Shown: positions 31,835-43,422, counted from the stretch's first letter. The stretch: 64,000 nt of DNA from Chionoecetes opilio (GCA_016584305.1 JACEEZ010001777.1:547354-611353), one strand, 5' to 3'. The notes: generated from the letters alone by a model not told the origin. A program made the numbers and translations.

Positions 31835-33228
31835 TGCGTAGGGATGTATGTATATAATTATAATGGTAATGGGTATTAATTCAGGTAATTTAAGTAAATG
31901 ATAAGTACTGGGATAATATAAATTAACATTCCCAGTGGTTATTAACCCTCTCACGCACGAAAAGTTTAATAAGTTTTTCCGTCCACTGCGACATCCGTCT
32001 TATGCTCCCTAAGGGGCCCCGCGAAATGGCCTGACTGTGCGGTGAATAATTTTTTTATGTTATCAATTTCACCAACGTGTATTCTTTTTTCCTGGCATTA
32101 TTATATATCATTGGTTTTGCAAGAGATTATTCTGCCTTATGAAAGAAAAAAATAACAAGAAATGCAAATAAATAGCGGAATTTACCGACTCCGAAAAGAG
32201 AAATAAGAAATACTTGCATTCACCACTTCATAGCTCGAAACTTCCCAGGTCAAATTTTTATGGTTTATATGCCAATAAAAGCGGAATTTTTATGAGGATT
32301 CCAACGCTACCATTATAATTTTCATATGGCCAGTATGGCCAGCTCGGGACACGTTTTAAAGGGACGACAATCCGCGCTCACAGGCTGCCTTCTGAGTGGA
32401 AACTGAGACACAAACCCTTATCATTTCACATCCACTCACACGAGAGTTGCCAATTTTTTTTTTTTATAGGTCTAGCTTGGATCTTTGATGCATAATATTT
32501 TGACGCAATTCTGATAAATACTTTATTTTTGGCGAATTTTTAACTGTTTTTTGACGCAATTCACGTCAAAAGCTCAGATTTCAGACGGGCCTGTTTTGAC
32601 GCGATCGCGTCACCGTGCGTGAGAGGGTTAAGCATTGCACCTTAAATAAATTAGCACCAATTGTGGCGGTCCACCCGTCACCCACAAAGGGTGACACGTG
32701 TATTTGTGGTGGCCGCTGCTGTGATTATTCTAGCCACCGGGAATTATATACACGTGGCTAGGTATTGGTAGCGGGAGAATCTCGCCGCCCACCGGAGAGG
32801 TTAGTATCATTCCAGCCCTCACGGGATTAACATCTCTTCTCTGATTATAACGAGAAGAACTGTACATACGTTCATTTTGTACATATAAGTGATAAAAACA
32901 ATAGGACGTGTTAAAATACGACACTGATTATATCCGCCGCGTCAAGATAACTAGGTGTGAAAACCTCCTGACGCCCATAACAATAACACCGCCTCCAGCT
33001 TTTCGCTTCCGCCCTTCACCGGCGGCCTTGATCACGCGCAACCACTTCGGAAATCAAGACATTGCAGTATGTATTGATTAAAGCCTACAGCCAATTCAAC
33101 CCTACTATCCACTGATAAGTATCCTAGTTAGTTGACTAGCTGGGGTATTGTGTCGGGATAAGATAGACGATGGGTTTTGTATAGGTAAGACCTCAAATTA
33201 ATATGTGCTTGTAGCATAAATTTCTACA
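31835..33228 (+). repeat. 5' LTR of the BEL/Pao element
   Basis: 1394 bp, of which 682 bp is a TTAA-flanked MITE. Without the MITE and its duplicated TTAA it would be ~708 bp, a normal LTR size. The 3' LTR matches it throughout apart from a later D4 insertion and scattered differences. Confidence 0.85.
31946..32627. mobile_element. piggyBac-type MITE in 5' LTR
   Basis: TIR CCCTCTCACGCACG, inverted at the right as CGTGCGTGAGAGGG, with TTAA on both sides (31942-31945, 32628-32631). TTAA is the piggyBac target. Non-coding, 682 bp. Left half contains long AT-rich sequence; the right half has GACGCAATTC-type repeats. Confidence 0.9.
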
Positions 33229-33642
33229 GCTGGTGCCCCGAGTGAGGAATATTGGTGTTCATGTGTGATTCAAAGTGGTCGATTGTGAGGCGTAATTATG
33301 AGCCTATCACAACAGCTGGTTATGACAGCGGAGGCAAGGTGTTTCGCGGCCACAGGGAACGACTCAGCCATTCAACTACCATACGCCAGGTAGTAGATAA
33401 CATCCGAGGTTACGTAATACTATGGTTAGTTGTAGTAGTTAAGTGGTGGTTGGTTATATACGTCTGGCTACGCATCTTGAAAGGCCGAGCAGGCACTACC
33501 ACCACTTGATATAATAATTAATTATCAACTAGCAATTATTTTTACTGACGTAATTTTGCATTTAATATTTTATTTGACTTAGTTATTAACTAAATCATGG
33601 CGAAATTAGCTAATCATTCATTATTTACCGGCTAAATTAGCA
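33229..33642 (+). promoter_or_regulatory. BEL primer-binding site and leader
   Basis: TGGTGCCCCGAGTGAGG at 33231-33247 is placed where the tRNA primer of reverse transcription binds. The leader to the gag ATG at 33643 has no gene. Confidence 0.6.
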
Positions 33643-34314
33643 ATGCTCACACGAATATATAAAAAGTGTGAGGACGCAATTAAGGCAATACCTAATGATT
33701 ATATTAATTTAAAGACAGGTCTGCCATTGTTAAATGAGCAATGGAATAAATATGAGGAGGTTTACTTCCTATATGAAGTTCAATTAAGACAAGCTGGGGA
33801 TAAAGAAATGATTCACCAATGTGTCATCAATTATGAACACGAATGTCAAAGATATCTCGATAAAGTAATTGAATATAAGGGATTACTGGAGTGTGCTCAT
33901 ATTCCATCAACAGTTAAAGCTTCTTTAACCCAAAATTTGCAAGGTATTCAGCAGGAACTATTTGTTCCTGCTCCCTTGAACACAGGGAGATCACGATTGT
34001 TACACTTAAGGGTAATCAGCTATATCAGCCACCCTTAGAGTTTAAAGATCCCTCGTTAGTGGGTATGAATCCCGCGCCTGTTAAAGTTACGCAAATCAAA
34101 CAGCCTGTAGTTATGATTCAAACTTCTCAGCCTACCAGTAAACCACTAAGACCTACTCAAATAAAAGATACAATCCCTAAATCCAGGGCTACTTCTAGTG
34201 AAGTACGAATAATAAATTGTGCCTTATATCAGAGGGGACATCCACCCTCCACATGTAATATCTATTCAGATTTTTACACGAGAGCTGAAAGGTTAATGAG
34301 CCTTGGTAATTGCC
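33643..34314 (+). pseudogene. BEL/Pao gag, short and frameshifted
   Basis: ATG 33643 opens a 131-codon segment (CEDAIKAIPNDYINL, LLECAHIPSTVKASL) rich in charged helices. A frameshift near 34000 moves to a second frame that runs to a zinc-knuckle-like INCALYQRGHPPSTCN and then AERLMSLGNC. Element M interrupts it at 34315 and the frame resumes at 35151. The gag is much shorter than usual for BEL/Pao, suggesting internal deletion. Gag coats the RNA and forms the particle. Confidence 0.7.
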
Positions 34315-35140
34315 ATAGGTGGGCATTATCGCGATAAATTATCGCGATAATTTATCGCGATAACGATATCGGGTTATCGGTTATCCGATAAAAAAAAATC
34401 CCGCGTTATTGATTCATCGGTATCGCCGATACTTTTTGTTCCAAACTAGCGATAATCGATAATTTTATTTTTGGGTTCCAGTTTAGCACAGGGGCGAGCC
34501 GTGCGTGCCTTGAAGGCAGAAATAGGTAGGTCCGAGCTAGGAACCGAACAACGGTCTAAACCCAGCTAACCGTCTTGATGTCTTCTCAAAACATTCGCTC
34601 AGCATCAGTCTCTCACCAGCTGTCGGACGGGGAGGTGTTGCTCCTGCGCGCTCCCGGTTTTACGCGTTCTTTGATGATTTTTTTCCCTATGTTCCCGTGC
34701 TTCTTCCATTCTAATTTGTTGTGCACGTGTATATGAATGTATATGTACTATTCGGTGCTATTCTTTAATATCCGTTTATTAACGTTTTGAACACTTACGC
34801 CCCAATTCTAAACTAATCCTATTTTTAATTATTTTACTTAAAAACAGTACTTTTCATTAGTGAAGAGACAGGGTAAACATTGAATTTAGAAGATATTAGT
34901 GTGCAAAAGGTAAATGAAGGGTTTTCTAACAGTTTACTGATAGCATTTAAGATTTTTTATTGCAAATATCAATATCGTTATCACTAGTATCGGAATTTTG
35001 GATTTATCGATTTATCGGTTATCGCCTTATCGGGCGATAAATTTATCGCCAGTTATCGATTATCGGTTATCGCCGATAAGGTTATCGTTATCGATTTATC
35101 GGTTATCGTGATAAATCTTTTCGTTATCGCGCCCACCTAT
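34315..35140. mobile_element. Element M: TIR ATAGGTGGGC with TTATCG arrays
   Basis: The tips ATAGGTGGGC and GCCCACCTAT are inverted; the 10-bp GGTAATTGCC is directly repeated at 34305-34314 and 35141-35150. Near both ends TTATCG/CGATAA is repeated many times (about 34330-34460 and 34975-35130). The interior is ~500 bp of unique sequence with no gene. A 9-11-bp duplication is typical of Mutator-like elements; hAT would give 8 bp. Confidence 0.8.
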
Positions 35141-35150
35141 GGTAATTGCC

Positions 35151-35455
35151 TAACCTGTCTCCGTGGTAAACATGCTTCAAATGCTTGTTCTATAAGCTTA
35201 AGAACTTGTAGGAAATGTAAACAATCTGTTCATAATATCGCTCTTTGTCCTAACAGTGATAATAACCCAGACCCTACAGTAGTTCAAATGTCTGTCACTA
35301 ATAAGAGTAGTTCAGCAGCTGTTCCTACTGCAGAATTGAAGGTCAGCCACAATGGTAATGCAGTCATAGTAAAGACAATGTTTGACAGTGGAACACAAAG
35401 ATCCTTCATAAGTAGGCAGATAGTTGAATTGTTAAAACTACCCATAATATATTAA
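35151..35455 (+). pseudogene. BEL/Pao zinc knuckle and start of aspartic protease
   Basis: Cys residues in CLTCLRGKHASNAC and CRKCKQSVHNIALC form the nucleic-acid-binding knuckles. VKTMFDSGTQRSFISRQ carries the retropepsin active-site DSG. A stop at 35453-35455 separates it from the following frame, which continues the protease. Confidence 0.8.
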
Positions 35456-35459
35456 TAAA

Positions 35460-36845
35460 GTGAACATAGCCATTTCAGGTTTTCTTGCCAATAAAGAGGC
35501 TCAAACCTTTGACATAGTTCAACCCCTAGTCCAATTAGGAAGATATAAATGTAGGGTAGCTGCTGTAGTAATTAATAATATTGGTATTAGTTTAACTGTT
35601 AATGGACTAAAAGACACAGCTGAAATGCTAAGGGAGAATGGTGTTAAACTAGTTAGTAATACCTTCGAGGACGTTGATGGTCCATTCCAACTAATAATAG
35701 GCGCTGATTATTTTGGGCGTTACCTAAGGAAGGTCATCAAAAGACATAACGTCTCTATGTTCACCAGCGCTGGTGGTAAGGTAATAATGGGACCCATCCC
35801 ACATACTCACCAAGCCGAACAAGAGAAGAGTATTCCTAGTCATGCACATCCCCTATTAATTACCAAAATTGGAACCAATTTCTTGCCCACACCAATTAGT
35901 GAGGTAGTAGAGGAAAGTGGTATTCCAGTTCATAATCAATATATTGCCACTAATGAAAATCCTAATAATAATGTGTCGCGAGGAAATAATAACCTCGAAT
36001 TGAACACAGGATTAAGGTTTAAAGACCATACATGGTTGAAAGAGTGTAATAATAATCCTAAACAGGTTTCCACTCAGTCAGACATATCTGTAGATATAAT
36101 AAGGGAACCTGAATTGATCCCAGATCCTGTGATAGACATTGAAAGGTTTTCCTTACTGAGCAAACTAATTAGGACTACTAATTTAGTCTTCCAATCCATT
36201 AAAAGTGATAGCTCTGACTCTTTGAAGTTTTGGGTCAGAACAATACAAAAGCAGGTATTTCCTGAGGAATATCAGCTCTTGGCCTCAGCCAGGCCCCATA
36301 GGAACAAATTGACCAAAGTATTAGGTCTGTACCTAGATCATGAGGGTATAATTAGGTGTCGAGGACGAAATTTGAAAGCTGATCTTCCAAATACCACCTG
36401 CCATCCCATACTAATTCCCAAATGCCATCATCTTACTAAATTGTTGGTGGAAGAATATCATAGGAACTCATTACATGGCGGAATGGCTACAATATCAGCT
36501 GATATCAGGTGTCAATTTTGGATACATCATGGTAGACAGGCAGTCAAATATTACCTCAAATCTCTCAATAATTATAATAGATCTGAAGGTAGACTAGTCG
36601 CCTATCTAGGTCCCCCTGAACTTCCCGCTGATAGAGAGCTCCTAAAACCAATTGAGGTCAATGGTGATGACTATACTGGGGATATTTTAATTAAAGGAGA
36701 TAACTCTCCCCCCAATCAAGTATATGTCTGCATATTCACTTGTACCTTTATCAGGACTATTAATATGAGATTAGTCAAAGACCAAAGTGCCGAAACCACT
36801 ATACAAATGTTCCGGTGCTATGTGGCCTGGGGTGATGTCACTTGA
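35460..36845 (+). pseudogene. BEL/Pao protease remainder fused to integrase (461 codons, no RT)
   Basis: Residues ~1-115 complete the protease (VNGLKDTAEML, FQLIIGADYFGRYL). After about residue 170 the frame enters sequence normally located after reverse transcriptase (LRFKDHTWLKECN, SLKFWVRTIQKQVFPEEY), then the integrase zinc region (HHLTKLLVEEYHRNSLHGG, a His-His pair) and the start of the integrase core (VNGDDYTGDILIKG, first catalytic Asp; VYVCIFTCTFIRTI). The reverse transcriptase and RNase H catalytic blocks are gone, yet the frame is open. It stops at 36843-36845 with most of the core missing. Confidence 0.8.
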
Positions 36846-36976
36846 AGCGGAACTTTAGTTTTCGCCGGCCCCCAGTTGTGGAAATTATCCACCAACCACC
36901 CTCTCAATAATTGCCAGAGTGGTGGTTTGTTTCCCCCCCCCTTGTGAGGGAGGTATTGTCCGCTCGTCATAGGGGG
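36846..36976 (+). other. BEL internal 3' segment and polypurine-like tract
   Basis: Non-coding; contains C-rich and G-rich runs, ending CATAGGGGG immediately before the TG of the 3' LTR, where the plus-strand primer would lie. Confidence 0.55.
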
Positions 36977-36990
36977 TGCGTAGGGATGTA

Positions 36991-37081
36991 CAGTAAAAGC
37001 CTTATAACTCGGCACGATAGGGGCTCTGGCCCTTGCCGAGTTATTCAATGTGCCGAGTTATGCAATGTCCTCCTCTGATAT

Positions 37082-37121
<40 letters not shown>

Positions 37122-37612
37122 AGTACTGTAATAGAATAAAAACTACACTTACCAGTGAACGGGTAGCAGCAGGCATGTAATCCAAGGAGAGGGGAGCCTT
37201 GTTGTAACTTGTAACATGTAGAAGATGTTAGGGGGACTCAGTCGCATTTTAACACTGGTATCACTTTAATCACTTTATAATCACAACTCTGTACTGTATT
37301 GTACACAGTATTGTACCTGTACAACTTAATTTTACATCACTTGAGCACTTAGTTACTGCAACACTATGCCCTGTCCATTAACTCTACCTTCGACTGTGAG
37401 TGCCTGGGAGGACACAGGGGGGCGGCATGAGCCTCTAATTACAGGCGTCACTATAAGAATCCTGCCTGCGCCACCACGGGTGAGGGCCAACCATCACAGC
37501 CCTCGAGTGAGCCTCCAGGGCCTACCATCCCACCCCTGGAGATCACTGCCTACACGCATTATAGGCATGGTGGGAAGAAAAAAAAATAATAATAATAATA
37601 AAAAAAAAAAAA

Positions 37613-37648
<36 letters not shown>

Positions 37649-37738
37649 AATAAATAAATAAATAAAACCCTTGTCTTTGCCATGCCGAGTTATATCAAAT
37701 TCCGAGTTATACAGTGCCGAGTTATAAGGGTTTTACTG
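36991..37738. mobile_element. Element D4: Tigger-like MITE carrying a SINE tail
   Basis: CAGTAAAAGCCTTATAACTC and the inverted right end with TAACTCGG cores; TA flanks 36989-36990 and 37739-37740. Same structure as D3. It lies only in the 3' LTR, so it arrived after the BEL insertion. Two poly-A tracts (37085-37120, 37583-37666). Confidence 0.9.
37362..37575 (+). repeat. SINE tail inside D4
   Basis: SINE body/tail from GCCCTGTCCATTAACTCTAC to the GATCACTGCCTA block, then A-rich tail. No tRNA-like head. Confidence 0.85.
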
Positions 37739-37852
37739 TATATAATATATATTACTATATATAATTATAATGGTAATGGGTATTAATTAAGGTAATTTAA
37801 GTAAATGATAAGTACTGGGATAATATAAATTAACATTCCCAGTGGTTATTAA

Positions 37853-38534
37853 CCCTCTCACGCACGAAAAGTTTAATAAGTTTTTCCGTCCACTGCGACA
37901 TCAGTCTTATGCTTCTAGGGGGCCCCGCGAAATGGCCTGACTGTGCGGCAAATTATTTTTTTATGTTATCAATTTCACCAACATGTATTCTTTTTTCCTG
38001 GCATTATTATATATCATTGGTTTTACAAGAGATTATTCTGCCTAATGAAAGAAAAAAATAACAAGAAATGCAAATAAATAGCGGAATTTACCGAATCCGA
38101 AAAGAGAAATAAGAAATACTTACATTCACCACTTCGTAGCTCGAAACTTCCTGAGTCAAATTTTTATGGTTTATATGCCAATAAAAGCGGATTTTTATGA
38201 GGATTCCAACGCTACCATTATAATTTTCATATGGCCAGTATGGCCAGCTCGGGACACGTTTTAAAGGGACGACAAACCGCGCTCACAGGCTGCCTTCTGA
38301 GTGGAAACTGAGACACAAACCCTTATCATTTCACATCCACTCACACGAGAGAGTTGACAATTAGTTTTTTTTATAGGTCTAGCTTGGATCTTTGACGCAT
38401 AAAATTTTGACGCAATTCTGATAAATACTTTATTTTTGGCGAATTTTTAACTGTTTTTTGACGCAATTCGCGTCAAAAGCTCAGATTGCAGACGGGCCCG
38501 TTTTGACGCGATCGCGTCACCGTGCGTGAGAGGG
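37853..38534. mobile_element. piggyBac-type MITE in 3' LTR
   Basis: Same 682-bp element and same TTAA positions relative to the LTR as 31946-32627, with only a few differences. Confidence 0.9.
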
Positions 38535-39133
38535 TTAAGCATTGCACCTTAAATAAATGAGCACCAATTGTGGTGGTCCACCCGTCGCCCACAAAGAGGT
38601 GACACGTGTATTTGTGGTGGCCGCTGCTGTGATTATTCTAGCCACCGGGAATTATATACACGTGGCTAGGTATTGGTAGCGGGAGACTCGCCGCCCACCG
38701 GAGAGGTTAGTATCATTCCAGCCCTCACGGGATTAACATCTCTTCTCTGATTATAACGAGAAAAACTGTACATACGTTCATTTTGTACATATAAGTGATA
38801 AAAACAATAGGACGTGTTAAAATACGACACTGATTATATCCGCCGCGTCAAGATAACTAGGTGTGAAAACCTCCTGACGCCCATAACAATAACACCGCCT
38901 CCAGCTATTCGCTTCCGCCCTTCACCGGCGGCCTTGATCAGCGCGACCACTTCGGAAATCAAGACATTGCAGTATGTATTGATTAAAGCCTACAGCCAAT
39001 TCAACCCTACTATCCACTGATAAGTATCCTAGTTAGTTGACTAGCTGGGGTATTGTGTCGGGATGAGATAGACGATGGGTTTTGTATAGGTAAGACCTCA
39101 AATTAATATGTGCTTGTAGCATAAATTTCTACA

Positions 39134-40035
39134 TCGACCTTCTCTTTGTTTCCGAGTAGGTAGTCTCTCATTGTCTGTTTCTTCCATCTTTGTTATCAGC
39201 TTAAATTTGTTTTATTAAGTCTCCTCTTTCTCTTCTCTGCTCAAGTGTTGGTAACTGTATTTCCTTCAACCTTTCCTCATCAGAAAGTTCTTCTAGCTCT
39301 GGTACCATCTTTGTTGCCATTCTTTGTATCCTCTCCAACTTTTTCACGTTTCTTTTTATATGGGGACCATACAATGTCAGCATATTCCATTTGGGTCAGA
39401 TCATTGTAGTAATTATCTTTCTCATCATATTTTTGTCCATGTAATGAAATGCCACTCTAATATTCTTCAACATCCTGTATGTATGTATCACCAAATATTG
39501 TATTCAGATGTTTTTCTGGTTGTAGGTTATTCTGTATTATCACTCCCAGGTCTTTTTCTTCATAAACCTTTGTAATTACTAATTTCCCATTTTATATGGC
39601 CATTTATATCTCTTAGCTTTTTCCAATTTCCATCACATGACACTTATTCACATTAAATTCCATTTCCCATCTTCTGCTCCATTCGTAAATCTAGTTCAAG
39701 TTATTTTGTAGTGTTTTACAATCTTTATAGTTTTTTATTTATCTTAATAGTTTTGCATCATCCACAAATAAACTAATATAACTTTCTATTTCATCAGTCA
39801 TGTCATTCACATAAATCATGAACATTATTGGTGCCAACACTGATCCTTGTGGCATCCCACTAAATACCTTTCTCCATTCAAATTTTTCATCCTTTACTAC
39901 TGTTCTCATTTATCTTCATCTGGGATAACATTCCATCCTGGTTTTGATCATCCCTTTGATTCCTCCTATATTTTCCAATTTCCAAAGTAGCCTCTCATGG
40001 GGAACTTTATCAAATGCCTTTTTAAGATCTAGATA
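39134..40035 (-). pseudogene. LINE-C reverse transcriptase, C-terminal half
   Basis: Minus-strand motifs: YLDLKKAFD (40010-40035, catalytic Asp), SGMPQGSVLAP (about 39845-39875), MIYVNDMTDEIESYISLFVDDAKLL (the FVDD box, about 39752-39790), then YGPHIKRNVKKLERIQRMATK and LPTLEQRRERGDLI near 39205-39370. Several stops and frameshifts are present. The C-terminus is truncated at 39134. Confidence 0.85.
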
Positions 40036-40105
40036 CAGGAGAACCTCGTTTAACCGGCATTTAAAACAACGGCAGCCTCAAAACAACGGCACTAATCGAC
40101 CCAGG

Positions 40106-40142
<37 letters not shown>

Positions 40143-40362
40143 CCACTGATAAACTCTGGAACTCTCTTCCTGTTTCTGTTTTTCCACTTTCCTATGACTT
40201 ACATCTTTTCAAAAGAAGAGTAACAAGACACCTCCCGAACTAAATTGGCTCACCCCACTTTTTTATTTTATTCTCTGACTGTCTTCTTTATAGGGACTGG
40301 CAACTAAGCGGCCTTTGTGTTACCCATTTTTGTTGTGCCCTTGGCCAGTTCCTTGTGATGGG

Positions 40363-40404
<42 letters not shown>

Positions 40405-40508
40405 ATTTTGGGGGATTCCATAAGAGTAACTCTCAAAACAACGGCAAAATGAGTTATCCGGCATGCGCTCCCCCCCCCCGAGGGTGCCGGATAAACGAGG
40501 TTCTCCTT
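40036..40508. mobile_element. Element A3: Tigger-like ends around a LINE-J tail
   Basis: The left end CAGGAGAACCTCGTTTAACC and right end with GTGCCGGATAAACGAGG match A1, in opposite orientation. TA lies at 40034-40035. In place of the transposase it has poly-T, a LINE-J 3' end (about 40142-40362) and poly-A. The host LINE-C reads on across the element (IVY / LDLKKAFD). Confidence 0.85.
40142..40400 (+). pseudogene. LINE-J 3' tail inside A3
   Basis: LWNSLPVSVFPLSYDLHLFK, RRVTRHLPN, the LINE-J 3' UTR (GGGACTGGCAACTAAGCGG) and a ~40-bp poly-A. Confidence 0.85.
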
Positions 40509-40601
40509 ATACACAATCTGCCCATCCATCTCTTTTTTGTGTTGTATCAATTCAAGGTATCAGCGTTTATATTTCATGGTCTCAGCCACCAGATGTCCAT
40601 C

Positions 40602-42830
40602 CTGCCTGGTCAAACTTTTCTGTCTTTGTCTATCTACTTCCACCTTTCCTTCTTGCTGGAAGTTTGCTCACATCCAACCTGTTCCTAAGAAGGGTGACCG
40701 TTCTAATCCTTCAAACTACCGTCCTATAACTTTGACTTCCTGCCTTTCTAAAGTTTTTGAATCTATACTTAACCCTTTCACGTACAAATGACGTCTTTGA
40801 GCGTCATCCGGTACGTGTAGGCCATACATACAAATGACGTCTTTGAGCGTCATCCAAAAATAATATTTTAAAATATTTATTAAAAATCTTAAAAAGCGCG
40901 CGGCGCGGCTGACGTGAGATTCACTTGACCGTTGGAGCGAATTACAATATATTATATTAAAATATATTTTGTATAATATAATATTGTATATTATATTATA
41001 CAATATATTTATTAAAAAAAAAAACTTTACGCTATCTTTCACTTCGTTGTATGGCTTTATTTTTGAGCGAATTACAATATATTATACTTCATTGGAAAGG
41101 AAATGTATTCAGCTATGTCATGGAATGTAGAAAAATCTTCTATGATGATAAGTTGATTTTTGGCATATTTTTTTTTGCCGCAAGGTGTTATTTTTTTTTT
41201 TTATCACTTCTAACTCGAGGTTTTGTAAGTTATTTTCACGCTAGCGTATTTTTTGAACATTGTATGATATAGAAATTTATCTTAGCTTAAAAACGAAACA
41301 TAATTGAACTCGATACCTTTGATAGTTTAGTTTCTAGACGCGGTGGAAGTACAACTTTTTTCCCATGCGTGACATTTCGGGTGACAATGGGTTTACTCGG
41401 GACAACAAAAAGTGAATGACAATGGTGACGTGAAAGGGTTAATAAGAAGATTCTTAAGCATCTATCTGCTCACAATCTTCTATCTGATCATCAGTACGGT
41501 TTCCGTAAAGGGCGATCTACTGGCGATCTTCTAGCTTTCCTAACTGAATCTTGGTCATCCTCCTTTAGGGGTTTTGGTGAAGCTTTTGTTGTTGCCCTTG
41601 ACATATCAAAAGCTTTTGATAGAGTCTGGCACAAATCTTTAATTTCCAAACTACCCTCATTTGGTTTCTATCATTCTCTCTGTAACTTCATCTTAAGTTT
41701 CCTTTCAAACCGTTCTATTGCAGCTACTGTAGACGGACATTGTTCTTCTCCTAAATCTATCAATAGTGGTGTTCCCCAGGGTTCTGTCCTATCACCCACT
41801 CTCTTTCTATTATTCATTAATGATCTTCTAAGTCTAACTTAAAGCCCTATCCACTCCTACGCTGATGATTCTACCCTGCATTTTTCAACGTCGTTTATTA
41901 GACGTCCAACTCAACAGGAACTAAGTGATTCACGGAGAGATGCCACCGAGCGCCTAACTTCTGATCTTTCTATAATTTCTGATTGGGGCAAAGCAAACCT
42001 TGTTTTGTTCAATGCCTCAAAAACCCAATTTCTTCACCTATCTACTCGACAAAACCTACCAGATAACTATCCCCTCTTCTTCAATGACACTCAACTGTGT
42101 CCTTCTTCTACAATGAACATTCTAGGACTATCCTTTACTAAAAATCTGAACTGGAAATCTCACATCTCATCTCTTGCTAAAACAGCTTCTAAGAAGTTAG
42201 GTGTCCTGTGGCATCTGCGTCCCTTTTTTTTCTCCCTCCCAATTGCTTGCTCTCTACAGGAGCCTTATCCACCCATGTATGGAGTATGTCTCACATGTTT
42301 GGGGAGGATCCACTTATACAGCTCTCCTAAACAGGGTTGAGTCAAAAGCTTTTCGTCTCATCAACTCCCCTCCTCTGACTGACTGCCTTCAATCTTTAAA
42401 TCACCGACGCAATGTTGCTTCTCTTGCTCTCTTCTACCGTTATTTTCATGCTCACTGCTCTTCTGAACTTGCTAACTGCATGCCTCCCCCCCTCCCGTGG
42501 CCTCGCTGCACAAGACTTTCTACTCATTCTCATCCCTATTCTGTCCATCTTCCTAATGCAAGAGTTAATCAGTATCTTTACTCTTTCATCCCTTTCACTG
42601 GTAAACTCTGGAACTCTCTTCCTGTTTCTATTTTTCCACTTTCCTATGACTTTTCAAAAGAAGAGTAACAAGACACCTCCCGAACTAAATTGGCTCACCC
42701 CTCTTTTTTATATTATTCTCTTACTGTCTTCTTTATAGGGACTGGCAACTAAGCGGGCTTTGTGTTACCCATTTTTTTTGTGCCCTTGGCCAGTCCTTTG
42801 TGATGGGGGAAAAAAAAAAAAAAAAAAAAA
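40602..42830 (+). pseudogene. LINE-J copy with reverse transcriptase, interrupted by a MITE
   Basis: Motifs in order: CWKFAHIQPVPKKGDRSN, NYRPITLTSCLSKVFESIL; then, after the MITE, GRSTGDLLAFLTESW, VALDISKAFDRVWHKSL, NSGVPQGSVLSPTLFLL, SPIHSYADDSTLHF (intact YADD), MYGVCLTCLG, LWNSLPVSIFPLSYD. It ends in the 3' UTR and poly-A (42809-42830). A stop after LLSLT (about 41841) and frameshifts inactivate it. It is 5'-truncated within the RT N-terminus. Confidence 0.85.
40773..41438. mobile_element. Element H: piggyBac-type MITE in LINE-J
   Basis: CCCTTTCACGTAC and inverted GACGTGAAAGGG tips with TTAA at 40769-40772 and 41439-41442; 666 bp, non-coding. Internal direct repeat ACAAATGACGTCTTTGAGCG at 40785 and 40829. 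Removing it rejoins the LINE-J reverse transcriptase frame. Confidence 0.9.
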
Positions 42831-43290
42831 TTGTGTCTTCTCATAGAAATGTTGACAAGGTGCTTTAAAGTAATCAGTTACGCATTTTTATTGTTTTGTT
42901 TATCAGCTGATGCTGTACTTCAATGAAGTTTTTAGTATCCAATGTATATCATAATATGCATACTCTAATATTAATAAAAGAATTTCATCGTTGAGTGAAA
43001 ACTACAAAATTTAGGACATTTAACAAATACCAATAGAGAGCCCTGTTACGCATGTTAAAACAGTCAGTTCTTACAGAAATGCCAATGAAATGCAACAAGA
43101 GACTATATTAAGCCAACTCATGAAAGGAAAACACATGTCAGTGTCTGGAACTATTGAAATAATGGCATACATTATGTATGACATGGTGGCATCCTTAAGC
43201 CACAGCCTGTCACGCTGCCAGGCGCACGATTATCATTTTAAGCTGTGAGGGCGCGCCGTAAACATACGAGTACGATGACTTGTGTTTGTG
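42831..43290 (+). other. Unassigned interior of element N
   Basis: AT-rich. An open stretch without good start at 43029-43234 (QQETILSQLMKGKHMS, MAYIMYDMVASLSH) could be a decayed gene piece of N; I recognise no family. Confidence 0.3.
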
Positions 43291-43422
43291 TGTGCTGTGG
43301 CAGAATGCAACTCTGATTCAAGAAAAGAAGTAGAAAAACATCCATGTATGGCTGAAGTTAAAGGCTGGGTAATATTTCCTTCAGCTAAGAACGAACCAAA
43401 ACGAAGAAAGTTGGGAAAATAG
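43291..43422 (+). pseudogene. THAP-like zinc-finger relic in element N
   Basis: The frame CAVAECNSDSRKEVEKHP... followed by WVIFPSAKNEPKRRKLGK and a stop has the opening Cys-x4-Cys, a conserved FP and a basic run. This resembles the THAP DNA-binding domain found at the N-terminus of P, Kolobok and some Harbinger-group transposases. The downstream Cys-His pair is lost. The assignment is by pattern only. Confidence 0.35.

Larger units (their letters stand above)
31835..39133 (+). mobile_element. BEL/Pao LTR retrotransposon, deleted, with nested insertions
   Basis: Two LTRs (31835-33228 and 36977-39133) begin TGCGTAGGGATG and end TTTCTACA. A primer-binding-site-like TGGTGCCCCGAGTGAGG follows two bases after the 5' LTR, and the G-rich AGGGGG lies just before the 3' LTR. 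Between them are gag, zinc knuckle, aspartic protease and integrase remains in BEL/Pao style, but no reverse transcriptase. Flanks CCTAG and TCGAC do not match, so the original insertion site has been rearranged. Confidence 0.85.
36977..39133 (+). repeat. 3' LTR of the BEL/Pao element
   Basis: Starts TGCGTAGGGATG. D4 (36991-37738) was inserted at a TA within the first 15 bp, after which the LTR continues. It holds the second copy of the MITE at the same position as in the 5' LTR and ends TTTCTACA. Confidence 0.85.

Noticed and set aside
31830..39138. Target-site duplication for the BEL element
   Set aside because: The flanks CCTAG and TCGAC differ, so no duplication can be claimed; the 5' side now abuts element I1.
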